Assembly: GCF_017583065.1 (NCBI RefSeq)
Contig: NZ_JAGEVL010000006.1
Span: 62,001-126,000 of the forward strand
Length of the DNA stretch: 64,000 nt
Reading direction: 5' to 3'
DNA from: Staphylococcus shinii
Lineage (GTDB): Bacteria > Bacillota > Bacilli > Staphylococcales > Staphylococcaceae
Shown: positions 8,855-17,172 of the stretch, in pieces
How the letters are laid out: each line of letters opens with the position of its first letter
Position numbering within the stretch: the stretch's first letter is position 1
Position numbers and translations under genes: made by a program
Notes under the pieces: model-generated
Database searches by the model: none
Told to the model about the DNA's origin: nothing
What the model saw: only the letters and a program-made list of their open reading frames with translations

Positions 8855-9631
8855 ATGAATGAAAATCTAAAGCGTAAATTACCGTTGATTTTGGTGGCAT
8901 TAATTGTATTAATATTTGTTGTTTTATTGGTTATTAATGAAACGGATTTGTTTGATAATCGTAAGACACACACGTTTGATGAAGCGGTTGATAAACAAGT
9001 AGGAGCAGGTACATTAAATATGACCGAAAAAGATGGTCAATTTGTTGATGCTTCAAAAAGAGATGTAAAGCAAGCAATGGATGTTAATAATGAAAAAGAT
9101 AATTTGAATCACATGGATATTTCTGAAAAAGTGCCAATGTCTGAAAAAGAAGTAAATAATATCTTAAAAGACAAAGGCATTTTAAAAAATAAAGGTAAGA
9201 CGTTTTTAAAAGCGCAAGATGAATATGAAGTAAACGTACTATATTTAATCAGTCATGCGCTTGTAGAAACGGGTAACGGACAATCAGATTTAGCTGAAGG
9301 CATTGAAGATGATGGAGAACACTACTATAACTTTTATGGTATAGGAGCATTTGATGAAGATGCTGTGCACACTGGTAGTAGTTTTGCTAAGAAACAGAAG
9401 TGGACTTCCCCTGAAAAGGCCATTATGGGTGGGGCTAAATTTGTAAGAAATAATTATTTTGAAAATAAGCAACTTTCGTTATATCAAATGCGTTGGAATC
9501 CAGAATCTCCAGGAGAACATCAATATGCCAGTGATATTGAATGGGATGAAAATATCGCAACGTTTATGCAAAGGTACTACAATGATTTAGGTATAAAAAA
9601 AGATCATGTAAATAAAGATTATTATTTATAA
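8855..9631 (+). CDS. Membrane-anchored endo-beta-N-acetylglucosaminidase, 258 aa
   Basis: Peptidoglycan or glycan-strand hydrolase. One N-terminal membrane segment (about residues 10-27) is followed by a linker and a C-terminal glucosaminidase domain with the catalytic glutamate, Glu138, in SHALVETGNGQSDLA and the conserved YYNFYGIGAFD, WTSPEKAIMGGAKFV and ATFMQRYYND blocks. This architecture resembles SagB, which trims glycan strands at the membrane, but this gene lies at the position where I recall an autolysin-E-like gene in S. aureus, so no symbol is given. The ribosome site is weak (AAGGGG, 13 nt from the ATG). Confidence 0.85.
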   Translation: MNENLKRKLPLILVALIVLIFVVLLVINETDLFDNRKTHTFDEAVDKQVGAGTLNMTEKDGQFVDASKRDVKQAMDVNNEKDNLNHMDISEKVPMSEKEVNNILKDKGILKNKGKTFLKAQDEYEVNVLYLISHALVETGNGQSDLAEGIEDDGEHYYNFYGIGAFDEDAVHTGSSFAKKQKWTSPEKAIMGGAKFVRNNYFENKQLSLYQMRWNPESPGEHQYASDIEWDENIATFMQRYYNDLGIKKDHVNKDYYL

Positions 9632-9676
9632 ACAATAACAATAGAGAAGATTAGGGAAAGTTGGAGTGGTTTGAAA

Positions 9677-10801
9677 ATGAAAATAGCTATAGTTGGAGCA
9701 GGCATCGGTGGTTTAACCGCAGCAGCTTTATTAAAAGAACAAGGACATGAAATAAAGGTGTTTGAGAAAAATAGAGAAATAGCTGAAGCTGGAGCAGGTA
9801 TAGGAATCGGTGGTAACGTCATCGATAAATTAGGGAAACATGATTTAGCTAAAGGTATTAAAAATATTGGGCAAATTATAGATGTGATGGAAGTTTTAGA
9901 CGAGAAAGCTAACGTATTAAGTAAAGCGAAACTTAAAAAGAATACTGTGAATTTAACTATGACAAGACAAGGACTGTTAGATGTTATTAAATCATACGTA
10001 CCTGACTCTATCATATATACAAATCATAAAGTAAAGCGCGTAGATAGTGGTGCCTTGAAAGTTGAATTACATTTTGCTGAACATCAATCAGAAGCATTTG
10101 ATTTATGTATTGGTGCGGATGGTTTACATTCTCATATCCGCAGCACAATAGCGCCTAATAGTAAAATATTATATCAAGGTTATACGGTGTTTAGAGGCTT
10201 AGTGGAAGATGTAGATATTAAACCGGACAACATTGCCAAAGAATATTGGTCATCTAAAGGAAGAGTAGGAATCGTCCCATTATTGAATAATAAAGCATAT
10301 TGGTTTATTTCAATTAATGCTAAAACACAAGATGCTAGATTGAAGTCTTATGGTAAGCCTCATCTGCAAGCTAGATTTAATCATTTTCCTAATGAAGTTA
10401 GACAGATTTTAGACAAACAAAGTGAAACAGAAATTTTATTACATGATATGTATGATTTACAACCTTTGAAAACATTCGTTTATCAACGTGTGATACTATT
10501 AGGCGATGCAGCGCATGCAACTACGCCAAACATGGGACAAGGTGCAGGACAAGCGATGGAAGATGCTATTGTACTTGCAAATTGTTTGGGGGCGTACCCA
10601 TTTGAAGAGGCACTTCAAAAATATGATAAATTACGTGTTAAACATACAAAGAAAGTAATCAAAAAGTCTAGAAAAATAGGTAAATTAGCACAACTAAGTA
10701 ATAGACCATTAATTGCTTTGCGCAATAAAATTGCTAAATTAATACCCAATCAATTGGTGTCTAGACAAACGAAATTTTTATATAAAGCAAAAAGCAAATA
10801 A
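9677..10801 (+). CDS. FAD-dependent aromatic hydroxylase-like monooxygenase, 374 aa
   Basis: Class A flavin monooxygenase fold. It opens with the FAD dinucleotide motif VGAGIGGLTAAALLKEQG and FEKN, has the DG motif (LCIGADGLHSHIR) and the second FAD motif ILLGDAAHATTPNMGQGAGQAMEDA. It resembles salicylate and FAD-dependent urate hydroxylases; the natural substrate in staphylococci is not known. A TTG lies at 9671, but GGAGTGG is spaced correctly only for the ATG at 9677. A basic tail (KKVIKKSRKIGK) is present. It is followed by a bidirectional terminator shared with the convergent dehydrogenase gene. Confidence 0.85.
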   Translation: MKIAIVGAGIGGLTAAALLKEQGHEIKVFEKNREIAEAGAGIGIGGNVIDKLGKHDLAKGIKNIGQIIDVMEVLDEKANVLSKAKLKKNTVNLTMTRQGLLDVIKSYVPDSIIYTNHKVKRVDSGALKVELHFAEHQSEAFDLCIGADGLHSHIRSTIAPNSKILYQGYTVFRGLVEDVDIKPDNIAKEYWSSKGRVGIVPLLNNKAYWFISINAKTQDARLKSYGKPHLQARFNHFPNEVRQILDKQSETEILLHDMYDLQPLKTFVYQRVILLGDAAHATTPNMGQGAGQAMEDAIVLANCLGAYPFEEALQKYDKLRVKHTKKVIKKSRKIGKLAQLSNRPLIALRNKIAKLIPNQLVSRQTKFLYKAKSK

Positions 10802-10819
10802 AATATTGTAATAAATAAT

Positions 10820-10867
10820 AAGAACCTAGAAATACGTTTGATTTACAAAACGTGTCTCTAGGTTCTT
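10820..10867. terminator. Bidirectional terminator between convergent genes
   Basis: AAGAACCTAGA and TCTAGGTTCTT form the outer stem and ACGTTT/AAACGT the inner stem. Poor U-runs on both sides but well placed between the convergent 9677 and 10908 genes. Confidence 0.75.
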
Positions 10868-10907
10868 TGCTTATTGCCTAATAACTTTTAAAAATATATT
10901 TAAAACG

Positions 10908-11864
10908 TTAGTTAACTACGTATTTAGGTTCATTATTAGTCAATTTATTAACTGTATCATTTGCAACAATTTTAGACATCATATCACGAGATTCAAATGT
11001 TGCATTACCAATATGCGGTGTGAGTACAACATTATCTAATGTTTTTAGTTCGTCGTTAATTTCTGGTTCGAATTCAAAAACATCTAATGCTGCGCCTTCA
11101 ATTTCTTTATCTTTTAGAGCTTGTACTAAGGCTTGTTCATGTACGATAGGGCCTCTTGAAGCATTGATAAGATAACTTGTTGGTTTCATCATTTTAAATT
11201 GTTCAGTATCAATCTGATGATGCATTTTTGGATTATATGCAGCATTTATTGTTACGAAATCCGAATTTTTTAACAATGTATCTAAATCTACGTATTTAGC
11301 GCCGATTTCTCGTTCTCTATCAACTTTTTGGTTAGGACCTGTATAAAGCACATTCATATCAAATGCTTTCGCACGTCTTGCTACTGCGCTACCAATTTCT
11401 CCAAGTCCGATAATACCAATAGTCTTACAAGAAACTTCTCTACCACGGAAAAATAATGGCGCCCATCCATCAAAACCAGTTGTACGACATAATTTGTCTC
11501 CTTCTACAATGCGTCTTGCAGCTGAGAGTACAAGTCCAAATGTTAATTCAGCAGTTGAGTTAGTTGAAGCTTTAGGTGTATTGGTAACATCTATATTGAG
11601 TTGGCGTGCATAATCGCCATCTATATTATTGAAACCTGCACCGTAATTTGCAATGATTTTTAAATTATTTGCTGCATCAATCACATCTTTATCTACATTC
11701 GTTGAAAGTAGGCTAATTAATGCATCTGCATCTTTCACACCTTCTTTTAGTGTTTCTTTATCAATAATGCCTTTGCCTTCATACATATCAACTTCAAAAC
11801 CTTGATCTTTTAATAAGTTGAGTCCTACCTCTGGAATTGGACCTGCTATATAAACTTTTACCAT
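10908..11864 (-). CDS. NAD-dependent D-2-hydroxyacid dehydrogenase, 318 aa
   Basis: Glyoxylate/hydroxypyruvate-reductase-like enzyme of the D-isomer family. The NAD motif is GIIGLGEIGSAVARRA, the substrate/catalytic residues are in INASRGPIV (Arg), the DVFEFEPE segment (Glu) and LTPHIGNAT (His). AAAGGAAGTGATT precedes the ATG. The gene is alone. A sequence TGAAAACG followed by TTTTACA 80-96 bp upstream resembles cre but is one base too long. The exact substrate cannot be read from the sequence. Confidence 0.87.
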   Translation of the reverse strand: MVKVYIAGPIPEVGLNLLKDQGFEVDMYEGKGIIDKETLKEGVKDADALISLLSTNVDKDVIDAANNLKIIANYGAGFNNIDGDYARQLNIDVTNTPKASTNSTAELTFGLVLSAARRIVEGDKLCRTTGFDGWAPLFFRGREVSCKTIGIIGLGEIGSAVARRAKAFDMNVLYTGPNQKVDREREIGAKYVDLDTLLKNSDFVTINAAYNPKMHHQIDTEQFKMMKPTSYLINASRGPIVHEQALVQALKDKEIEGAALDVFEFEPEINDELKTLDNVVLTPHIGNATFESRDMMSKIVANDTVNKLTNNEPKYVVN

Positions 11865-11970
11865 GTATAATCACTTCCTTTATATCAAAGTATAGTAAAT
11901 TTCATTGAGTCAAACAAATAAAAGTGATGATTATATAGAAAAATATGAAAACGTTTTACATTTTTAAAAT

Positions 11971-12285
11971 TTAGTTTATTAATTTTAATCCAACAATAGA
12001 TAAGATAATGAGAGCAATAAAGAAAATGCGCTTTATACTTTTAGATTCATTATAGATGAGCATACCAACTAAAGTGCCGCCTCCAGTACCAATACCACTC
12101 CAAATGGCATAAGCAGTTCCCATTGGTATATCATTCATTGCGACTTTAAGTGTGCTAAAACTACAGACAAAAGCGACAGCTAAGAGTACAACTAGCCATT
12201 TATTTTTAGTTCGTGCAATTTCATTTAAGATAACAACGCCGACGACTTCTAATAACCCCGCAATAAATAATATAAACCAAGCCAT
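11971..12285 (-). CDS. SMR-family multidrug/cation efflux subunit, 104 aa
   Basis: Four membrane segments typical of small multidrug resistance proteins, with the essential glutamate in segment 1 (AGLLEVVGVVILN). It overlaps the partner gene by one base, and its ribosome site (GAGGAGG) lies within the partner. Such tandem pairs usually form heterodimers (YkkCD, NepAB types). Substrates could be quaternary ammonium compounds or guanidinium; the sequence does not decide. Confidence 0.85.
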   Translation of the reverse strand: MAWFILFIAGLLEVVGVVILNEIARTKNKWLVVLLAVAFVCSFSTLKVAMNDIPMGTAYAIWSGIGTGGGTLVGMLIYNESKSIKRIFFIALIILSIVGLKLIN

Positions 12286-12605
12286 CAGCTTTCAGCCTCC
12301 TCTGTTGATAATTTTAATCCAATGATACCAATAACTAATAAAATGATTAAGCCGACTTTTAAAAAGTTAAACGGGTCACCCAAAAAGATCATATCTACTG
12401 CTACAGTTCCAACTGCGCCAATACCAACAAAGACAGCATAAACTGTCCCAACTGGAAGGTATTTACAAGCGGAAATAACTAAGAAGAAACTAATTATAAT
12501 CACGGTGATTGTACCAGTCCAACTAAGTAAAGAATCAGCAGCATTTAGTCCTGTTACCCACAATATTTCAATTAATCCAGCTAAGATAACTTTAAACCAC
12601 TGCAT
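12285..12605 (-). CDS. SMR-family efflux subunit, 106 aa, partner of the next gene
   Basis: First gene of the SMR pair. Glutamate in segment 1 is in AGLIEILWVTGLN, whose Trp-Val-Thr-Gly context is closer to the Gdx/SugE guanidinium exporters; segment 3 carries GTVYAVFVGIGAVGT. The C-terminus is charged (STEEAES). AAAGGAGG stands 9 nt before the ATG. I looked for a guanidine riboswitch in front of it and saw none. Expression as a heterodimer with the downstream subunit is inferred from the overlap. Confidence 0.85.
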   Translation of the reverse strand: MQWFKVILAGLIEILWVTGLNAADSLLSWTGTITVIIISFFLVISACKYLPVGTVYAVFVGIGAVGTVAVDMIFLGDPFNFLKVGLIILLVIGIIGLKLSTEEAES

Positions 12606-12829
12606 AAATTGTGCCTCCTTTTTTCACTAAACTATTTTATTTTCTCAAATAATATATAAGAATTCAATGTTATTAATTGTATAAAAGTTATAGTAATTTG
12701 CGATTAATTTTAATATAAAAAGAAAATTATCAGAAAAGTGGGAGACAAAAAAATCAAATTTGAATATTAATATATGGGTAATAAGGGTAATGAGGTTGGA
12801 AAAGTTTAATAAGCGTATAATTGAAGTTA

Positions 12830-12957
12830 ATGTGTAGAACACTGATAATTTTCATAAAAGGAACACCTGAGCTAATGCTCATGTGTAGAACACTGATAAT
12901 TTTCATAAAAGGAACACCTGAGCTAACGCTCATGTGTAAGAACTACTAATTTTCATA
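12830..12957. repeat. 51-bp tandem repeat, 2.5 copies
   Basis: Unit 1 is 12830-12880 and unit 2 is 12881-12931; they differ by one base (GAGCTAATGCTC versus GAGCTAACGCTC). A third, diverged partial copy starts at 12932 and runs into a hairpin. Each unit contains GAGC-4 nt-GCTC and GTGTAGAACAC, so it can form small hairpins. The block lies in the 484-bp gap between the SMR pair and the CHAP gene; the rest of the gap holds two terminators and AT-rich DNA without a convincing gene. Confidence 0.85.
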
Positions 12958-12975
12958 AATGAAAAAGTAGTTCTT
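12938..12975 (+). terminator. Hairpin at the end of the tandem repeat
   Basis: AAGAACTAC (12938-12946) pairs perfectly with GTAGTTCTT (12967-12975). A-rich sequence follows. No plus-strand gene precedes it, so it either ends an unannotated transcript or acts on the minus strand. Confidence 0.5.
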
Positions 12976-12983
12976 TAAAAAAA

Positions 12984-13013
12984 AGTCCGAAACATATGTT
13001 TATGTTCCGGACT
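12984..13013 (-). terminator. Terminator of the CHAP gene
   Basis: AGTCCGAAACAT pairs with ATGTTCCGGACT (one mismatch). The run of A at 12976-12984 gives the U-run for leftward transcription from the CHAP gene. Confidence 0.75.
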
Positions 13014-13089
13014 CAATAGGGTATAAAGTATAAATAAGTTGAATTAAAATTATTTATGTGAAATACCAATATTAATTTTTAACTATATA

Positions 13090-13560
13090 TTAGTTTACGT
13101 GGATATAGTTATAAGAGCTTGCTTCACCAGCTGAAATTGTACGTTCACTTACTGAATAAGGTCCGCCGTTATAGTTCATTTCTGATACTGTAACTGAGCC
13201 GTCACTACCAACGCTTTCAACGTAAGCCACATGACCCATTGGGCCTGAACCTGATTGTAAGATTGAACCAGCTTCTGGATTGTTATCTACTGAATAACCT
13301 GCAGAAGAAGCTGCAGAAGCCCAATTATTAGCATTTCCCCAAGTAGATCCAATGCCTCCGCCTACTTTGTCAAATACATACCAAGTACATTGTCCAGCAG
13401 TATATAAGTTAGCACCTGAGTGGTTAGATTGTGTAGTTTCATTTGTTGGTTGGCTTTGTTGTGTTTGTTCAGCTGCATCAGCTTCGTTTCCGTGATCTAA
13501 TCCTACGATTGCTGCACCAATACCTGCTGTTAACGTTGTTGCTGTAACTAATTTTTTCAT
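13090..13560 (-). CDS. Secreted CHAP-domain peptidoglycan hydrolase, SsaA-like, 156 aa
   Basis: Amidase/endopeptidase acting on the wall. A Sec signal peptide covers about residues 1-30 (cleavage near EADAA-EQ), a short Gln/Thr/Asn linker follows, and the CHAP domain fills residues 50-156 with the catalytic Cys58 (AGQCTWYV), His110 (MGHVAYVE) and Glu127/Asn129 (SEMNYNGG). It is a compact paralogue of the SsaA at 17.9 kb: the CHAP domains are nearly identical but the long Ser/Asn/Tyr linker is missing. GGGAGGATTT precedes the ATG, and a perfect WalR box lies 137-153 bp upstream, so control by WalKR is likely. Confidence 0.9.
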   Translation of the reverse strand: MKKLVTATTLTAGIGAAIVGLDHGNEADAAEQTQQSQPTNETTQSNHSGANLYTAGQCTWYVFDKVGGGIGSTWGNANNWASAASSAGYSVDNNPEAGSILQSGSGPMGHVAYVESVGSDGSVTVSEMNYNGGPYSVSERTISAGEASSYNYIHVN

Positions 13561-13696
13561 AATTAATAAATCCTCCCAAAGATTTTAAAAGTTTATATTT
13601 TAGCTTAAATGCTTATCTTTAAATTTAAATTTTATTTTTCGCTTTGCTTTCAACGACAAGTAATACTCTAACAGATGAATCAAGCTTTGTGTGGAA

Positions 13697-13713
13697 TGTT
13701 ACGCTTTTGTAAA
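13697..13713 (+). promoter_or_regulatory. WalR (YycF) binding box of the CHAP gene
   Basis: TGTTAC-GCTTT-TGTAAA fits the direct-repeat consensus TGTWAH-N5-TGTWAH exactly. The flank AACGACAAGTAATACT is shared with the upstream region of the ssaA gene at 18.7 kb, which has its own box. Confidence 0.75.
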
Positions 13714-13725
13714 ACAATTAAAAAA

Positions 13726-13761
13726 ACCTCACATATCGTTGTAATAAACGAGATGTAAGGT
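13726..13761 (-). terminator. Terminator of the DUF4870 gene
   Basis: ACCTCACATATCGTT (13726-13740) pairs with AACGAGATGTAAGGT (13747-13761) with two mismatches; A-run at 13719-13726 supplies the U-run on the minus strand. Confidence 0.65.
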
Positions 13762-13888
13762 TACAAAATAGTATCGAGCCGTAATATTTCATAAACGGTG
13801 ATATTACAAGGTTTTTGCTATAAATTTGGAATACGCTCCGACTTTATTGTTACATTCACTGTAAAAAGTCACAAAATTGCGTTTCAAA

Positions 13889-14260
13889 TTATTTGAAGAA
13901 TCTAATTGATAATGGCGGTAAATAATCTTCACCATTATATGCTTTTACAGCTGCTACAATTGTGAAAATGAAATTTAAAAGTACAAGTATTGGAAGAATA
14001 ATAATTCCTATAATAATAAGAATAGCGATTGTAGCAACGGTTACCCAAATTAAGTAAGAAAGTAAAAAGTTCAAATAATTCTTACCAGCTCTATCTATAA
14101 ATGGCGATTCTTCTCGTTTAATTAACCAAATAATTAATGGTGCAATTAAAGATGTAAAGAAACTTAAAACATAAATAAGTGTTGCCATTAATCTTGCGTC
14201 CGCATCTGGTTCTTGATTCCCGTGTGTGTGTGAAACTTGCTCGTCAAACTGTTCTGTCAT
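13889..14260 (-). CDS. DUF4870 membrane protein, 123 aa
   Basis: Short His/Asp-rich N-terminus (EQFDEQVSHTHGNQEPDADAR), then three membrane segments: MATLIYVLSFFTSLIAPLII, NFLLSYLIWVTVATIAILI and the ILPILVLLNFIFTIVAAVKA stretch, with the family signature (KREESPFIDRAGKNYLNF, YNGEDYLPP). Function unknown. A TTG lies 9 nt upstream, but AAAGGAGG is spaced properly for the ATG at 14260. Confidence 0.8.
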   Translation of the reverse strand: MTEQFDEQVSHTHGNQEPDADARLMATLIYVLSFFTSLIAPLIIWLIKREESPFIDRAGKNYLNFLLSYLIWVTVATIAILIIIGIIILPILVLLNFIFTIVAAVKAYNGEDYLPPLSIRFFK

Positions 14261-14530
14261 AAGAAACAAACCTCCTTTACTTTAATATAATCATATCAAA
14301 TATAAGTGGACTTTAGTATGTAATTAAAATAATACAAAAATTTTCAAGATACATCTATTTTGATCTGACTTTAGTTGTTAAAATGTAGCAATGCCACTAT
14401 AGGTATCTTACTTATGTTATAGCCGTAAAATTAAGTTGTAAACCAGTGTTTATTCAATTTCTTATTAGGTTATAGTTGAAAGTAACATTATAAATTGTAC
14501 ATTCTAAAAAACTTGGAAAGAGGGTTGGTT

Positions 14531-15601
14531 ATGAAAATTGCTATCGTAGGATCAGGGAATGGAGCGGTAACAGCAGCGTTAGATATGATTAATAAAGGAC
14601 ATGAAGTGAAGTTATATTGTCGGAATCAATCTATTAATAAATTTGATAAAGCGTTAGAACAAGGTGGATTTACTTTTAACAATGAAGGTGAAGAAAGCTT
14701 TGTAGAATTTACAGATATTAGTGATGATATGGAATATGTAATTGGTGATGCCGAAGTTATTCAAGTAATCATACCATCATCATTCATTGAACATTATGCT
14801 CATACTATGGCGCCTTTCGTGAAAAAAGAACAATTGATATTCTTCAATATTGCAGCAGCTATGGGTTCTATACGGTTTATGAATGTTCTGGAAGATATGC
14901 ATATAGATGTCATGCCTCATTTTGCAGAAGTCAATACGTTAACTTATGGCACACGAGTGAATTTTGAAGAAGCTCGTGTAGATTTATCATTGAACGTGAG
15001 AAAAGTACATTTTTCAACTTATGATAAAGATTATTTGAGTGACTGTTTCGATAAAATTGAAATATTATATCCATATATTGTAAAAGAAGAAAGCTTATGG
15101 AAAACTAATTTAGAGAATGGTAACCCTGAAGTTCATCCTGGTCCAACATTATTAAACGTAGGGCGCATTGATTATGCAGATGAATTTGCTTTATATGAAG
15201 AGGGAATTACTAAACATACAGTGAGGTTACTACATGCAGTTGAATTAGAACGCCTAACATTAGGACGTAAATTAGGGTTTGAGTTATCCTCAGCGAAGGA
15301 AGCACGTATTGAACGTGGTTATTTAGAAAGGCAAGACGAGGATGAGCCATTAAATAGATTATTTAATACAAGCCCAGTATTTTCACAAATAAAGGGGCCA
15401 AATCATGTTAAAAATCGTTATTTAACTGAAGATATTGCTTTTGGTCTTGTATTATGGTCTAGTCTTGGACGTGAGATTGATGTTCCAACACCGAATATTG
15501 ATGCAATTATTGTCATTGCTTCAACTATTTTAGAGCGTGACTTCTTTGAAGAAGGGCTGACGATAGGCGAGTTAGGGAAAGATAAATTAGGGCTTGATTA
15601 A
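14531..15601 (+). CDS. NAD(P)-dependent opine/octopine dehydrogenase-like protein, 356 aa
   Basis: Begins with the dinucleotide motif AIVGSGNGAVTAALDM and contains the octopine dehydrogenase catalytic-domain sequence GNPEVHPGPTLLNVGRIDY, with the conserved His. Opine dehydrogenases condense an amino acid with a 2-oxoacid. It is not the staphylopine enzyme CntM, since no cnt genes are nearby; the nearest neighbour is the nhaC antiporter 29 bp downstream, so the two are likely co-transcribed. GAGGGTTGG lies before the chosen ATG, giving a start with the Rossmann motif at residue 3. Substrate unknown. Confidence 0.8.
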   Translation: MKIAIVGSGNGAVTAALDMINKGHEVKLYCRNQSINKFDKALEQGGFTFNNEGEESFVEFTDISDDMEYVIGDAEVIQVIIPSSFIEHYAHTMAPFVKKEQLIFFNIAAAMGSIRFMNVLEDMHIDVMPHFAEVNTLTYGTRVNFEEARVDLSLNVRKVHFSTYDKDYLSDCFDKIEILYPYIVKEESLWKTNLENGNPEVHPGPTLLNVGRIDYADEFALYEEGITKHTVRLLHAVELERLTLGRKLGFELSSAKEARIERGYLERQDEDEPLNRLFNTSPVFSQIKGPNHVKNRYLTEDIAFGLVLWSSLGREIDVPTPNIDAIIVIASTILERDFFEEGLTIGELGKDKLGLD

Positions 15602-15630
15602 TTAAAATAATTGAGCAAGGGGGATTGCGT

Positions 15631-17028
15631 ATGAAAAGACAACCAACATTTTTAGAGTCAATCTCAACCATATTAGTCATGATTGTAATCGTTATTACAG
15701 GTTTTGTGGTTTTTGAAATACCTATACAAGCATTATTAATTTTATCTTCTGCATACGCAGCCTTGATAGCCAGACGTGTAGGTTTGAAATGGCAAGATTT
15801 AGAAGAAGGTATAACGCATCGATTAGCAACAGCGATGCCAGCAATTTTTATTATTTTATCAGTAGGAATTATCGTTGGAACATGGATGTTTTCAGGAACA
15901 GTTCCAGCATTAATTTATTATGGATTAGAATTTTTAAATCCTAATTTGTTTTTAGTATCAGCTTTTGTTATTTGTGCTATAACATCTGTAGCGACTGGTA
16001 CAGCTTGGGGGTCAGCTTCTACAGCAGGTATCGCATTAATGGCTATTTCCACACAATTACATATCCCAGCAGGTATGGCTGCAGGCGCCATTATCGCAGG
16101 AGCAGTGTTCGGAGACAAAATGTCGCCTTTGTCTGATACAACAAATTTAGCTGCATTAGTTACAAAAGTGAATATTTTTTCACATATTAGAGCAATGATA
16201 TGGACAACAGTTCCAGCTTCGATTATAGGACTCATTGTTTGGTATATTGTTGGAAGACAATTTGGTGGAAATACGAATACTTCAAATGTTAATGAATTAC
16301 TCAATGAACTATCCCTAGTTTATAATATTAATATTTTTGTTTGGTTGCCGTTAGTCATCATTATTATTTGTTTGTTGATAAAAATTTCTACAGTACCAGC
16401 AATGCTTATTTCGAGTTTAAGTGCCATTATTGTTGGTGTATTCAATAATGGATTTAATATGGTTGATGGGTTCAAATCAACATTTGATGGGTTCAATAAA
16501 GCGATGGTGTCATCAAATAATGGAGAATTAACTGATAGAACAATTGGTTTAATTGAACAGGGTGGCATGATGAGTATGACTGAAATTGTCGTTACAATTT
16601 TTTGTGGTTATGCTTTTGCCGGCATTGTTGAAAAAGCTGGTTGTTTAGATGTAATACTTAATAAAATTTCTAAAAATATCAATTCTGTTGGTCAATTAAT
16701 ACTAGCTACAGTACTTGGCGGTATTATGATGGTTCTTGCAGCAGGAGTAGCTTCTGTTGTAATTATTATGGTAGGTGTATTGATGTTGGAAATGTATAAT
16801 AAAATGGGACTTGACCGTTCTAATTTGTCTAGAACGCTTGAAGATTCTGGAACTATGATCATTCCATTAATTCCTTGGGGGACATCAGGCATTTATTATA
16901 CACAACAATTAGGAGTGACTGTAGATCAATTCTTCATATGGACAATTCCATGCTATTTATGTATCGTTTTTGCACTATTTTATGGTTTTAGCGGTATCGG
17001 TATTAAAAAAGCAAGAGTAACAGAGTGA
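15631..17028 (+). CDS. nhaC: NhaC-family Na+/H+ antiporter, 465 aa
   Basis: About 11 hydrophobic segments with the NhaC signatures GTAWGSASTAGIALMAI, GAVFGDKMSPLSDTTNLA and LEDSGTMIIPLIPWGTSGIYYTQQ (given here in parts). It exchanges Na+ or another solute for protons across the membrane. The start at 15631 follows AAGGGGG by 7 nt; a TTG at 15625 is too close. It follows the opine-dehydrogenase-like gene with a 29-bp gap. In related species an NhaC-type carrier can also exchange organic acids, so a link with the opine gene is possible. Confidence 0.87.
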   Translation: MKRQPTFLESISTILVMIVIVITGFVVFEIPIQALLILSSAYAALIARRVGLKWQDLEEGITHRLATAMPAIFIILSVGIIVGTWMFSGTVPALIYYGLEFLNPNLFLVSAFVICAITSVATGTAWGSASTAGIALMAISTQLHIPAGMAAGAIIAGAVFGDKMSPLSDTTNLAALVTKVNIFSHIRAMIWTTVPASIIGLIVWYIVGRQFGGNTNTSNVNELLNELSLVYNINIFVWLPLVIIIICLLIKISTVPAMLISSLSAIIVGVFNNGFNMVDGFKSTFDGFNKAMVSSNNGELTDRTIGLIEQGGMMSMTEIVVTIFCGYAFAGIVEKAGCLDVILNKISKNINSVGQLILATVLGGIMMVLAAGVASVVIIMVGVLMLEMYNKMGLDRSNLSRTLEDSGTMIIPLIPWGTSGIYYTQQLGVTVDQFFIWTIPCYLCIVFALFYGFSGIGIKKARVTE

Positions 17029-17093
17029 GCATTTTTAATTAATTGGAGTCAAAATGTTTAGAGTTTTTAACACTTGAATAGGAAAGCATGGGA

Positions 17094-17126
17094 AAGGCTG
17101 AGGCAAATTTTTATTGTCTCAGCTTT
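17094..17126 (+). terminator. Terminator after nhaC
   Basis: AAGGCTGAGGCAAAT pairs with ATTGTCTCAGCTTT (one bulge), followed by TTTAAT. Confidence 0.75.
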
Positions 17127-17137
17127 AATCATTATAT

Positions 17138-17172
17138 TGAGCTAGTGAAACTTATGCATAAGTTTCAGCTCA
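17138..17172. repeat. Perfect palindrome within the 17-kb gap
   Basis: TGAGCT and AGCTCA flank a 20-bp perfect palindrome at 17147-17166 centred on ATGCAT, with an extra AGT on the left. It could be a cruciform, a second terminator or the relic of a dispersed element. Confidence 0.7.

Noticed and set aside
11945..11960. cre site upstream of the 2-hydroxyacid dehydrogenase
   Set aside because: TGAAAACGTTTTACA is one base too long for the cre spacing and matches only 12 of 14 when shifted.
12606..12830. Guanidine riboswitch before the SMR genes
   Set aside because: No ykkC consensus or paired ACGR loops could be found on the minus strand.
12645..12842. 65-aa minus-strand reading frame in the SMR leader
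   Set aside because: AT-rich, Phe/Ile/Leu-heavy, without a ribosome site and partly in the tandem repeat; treated as chance.
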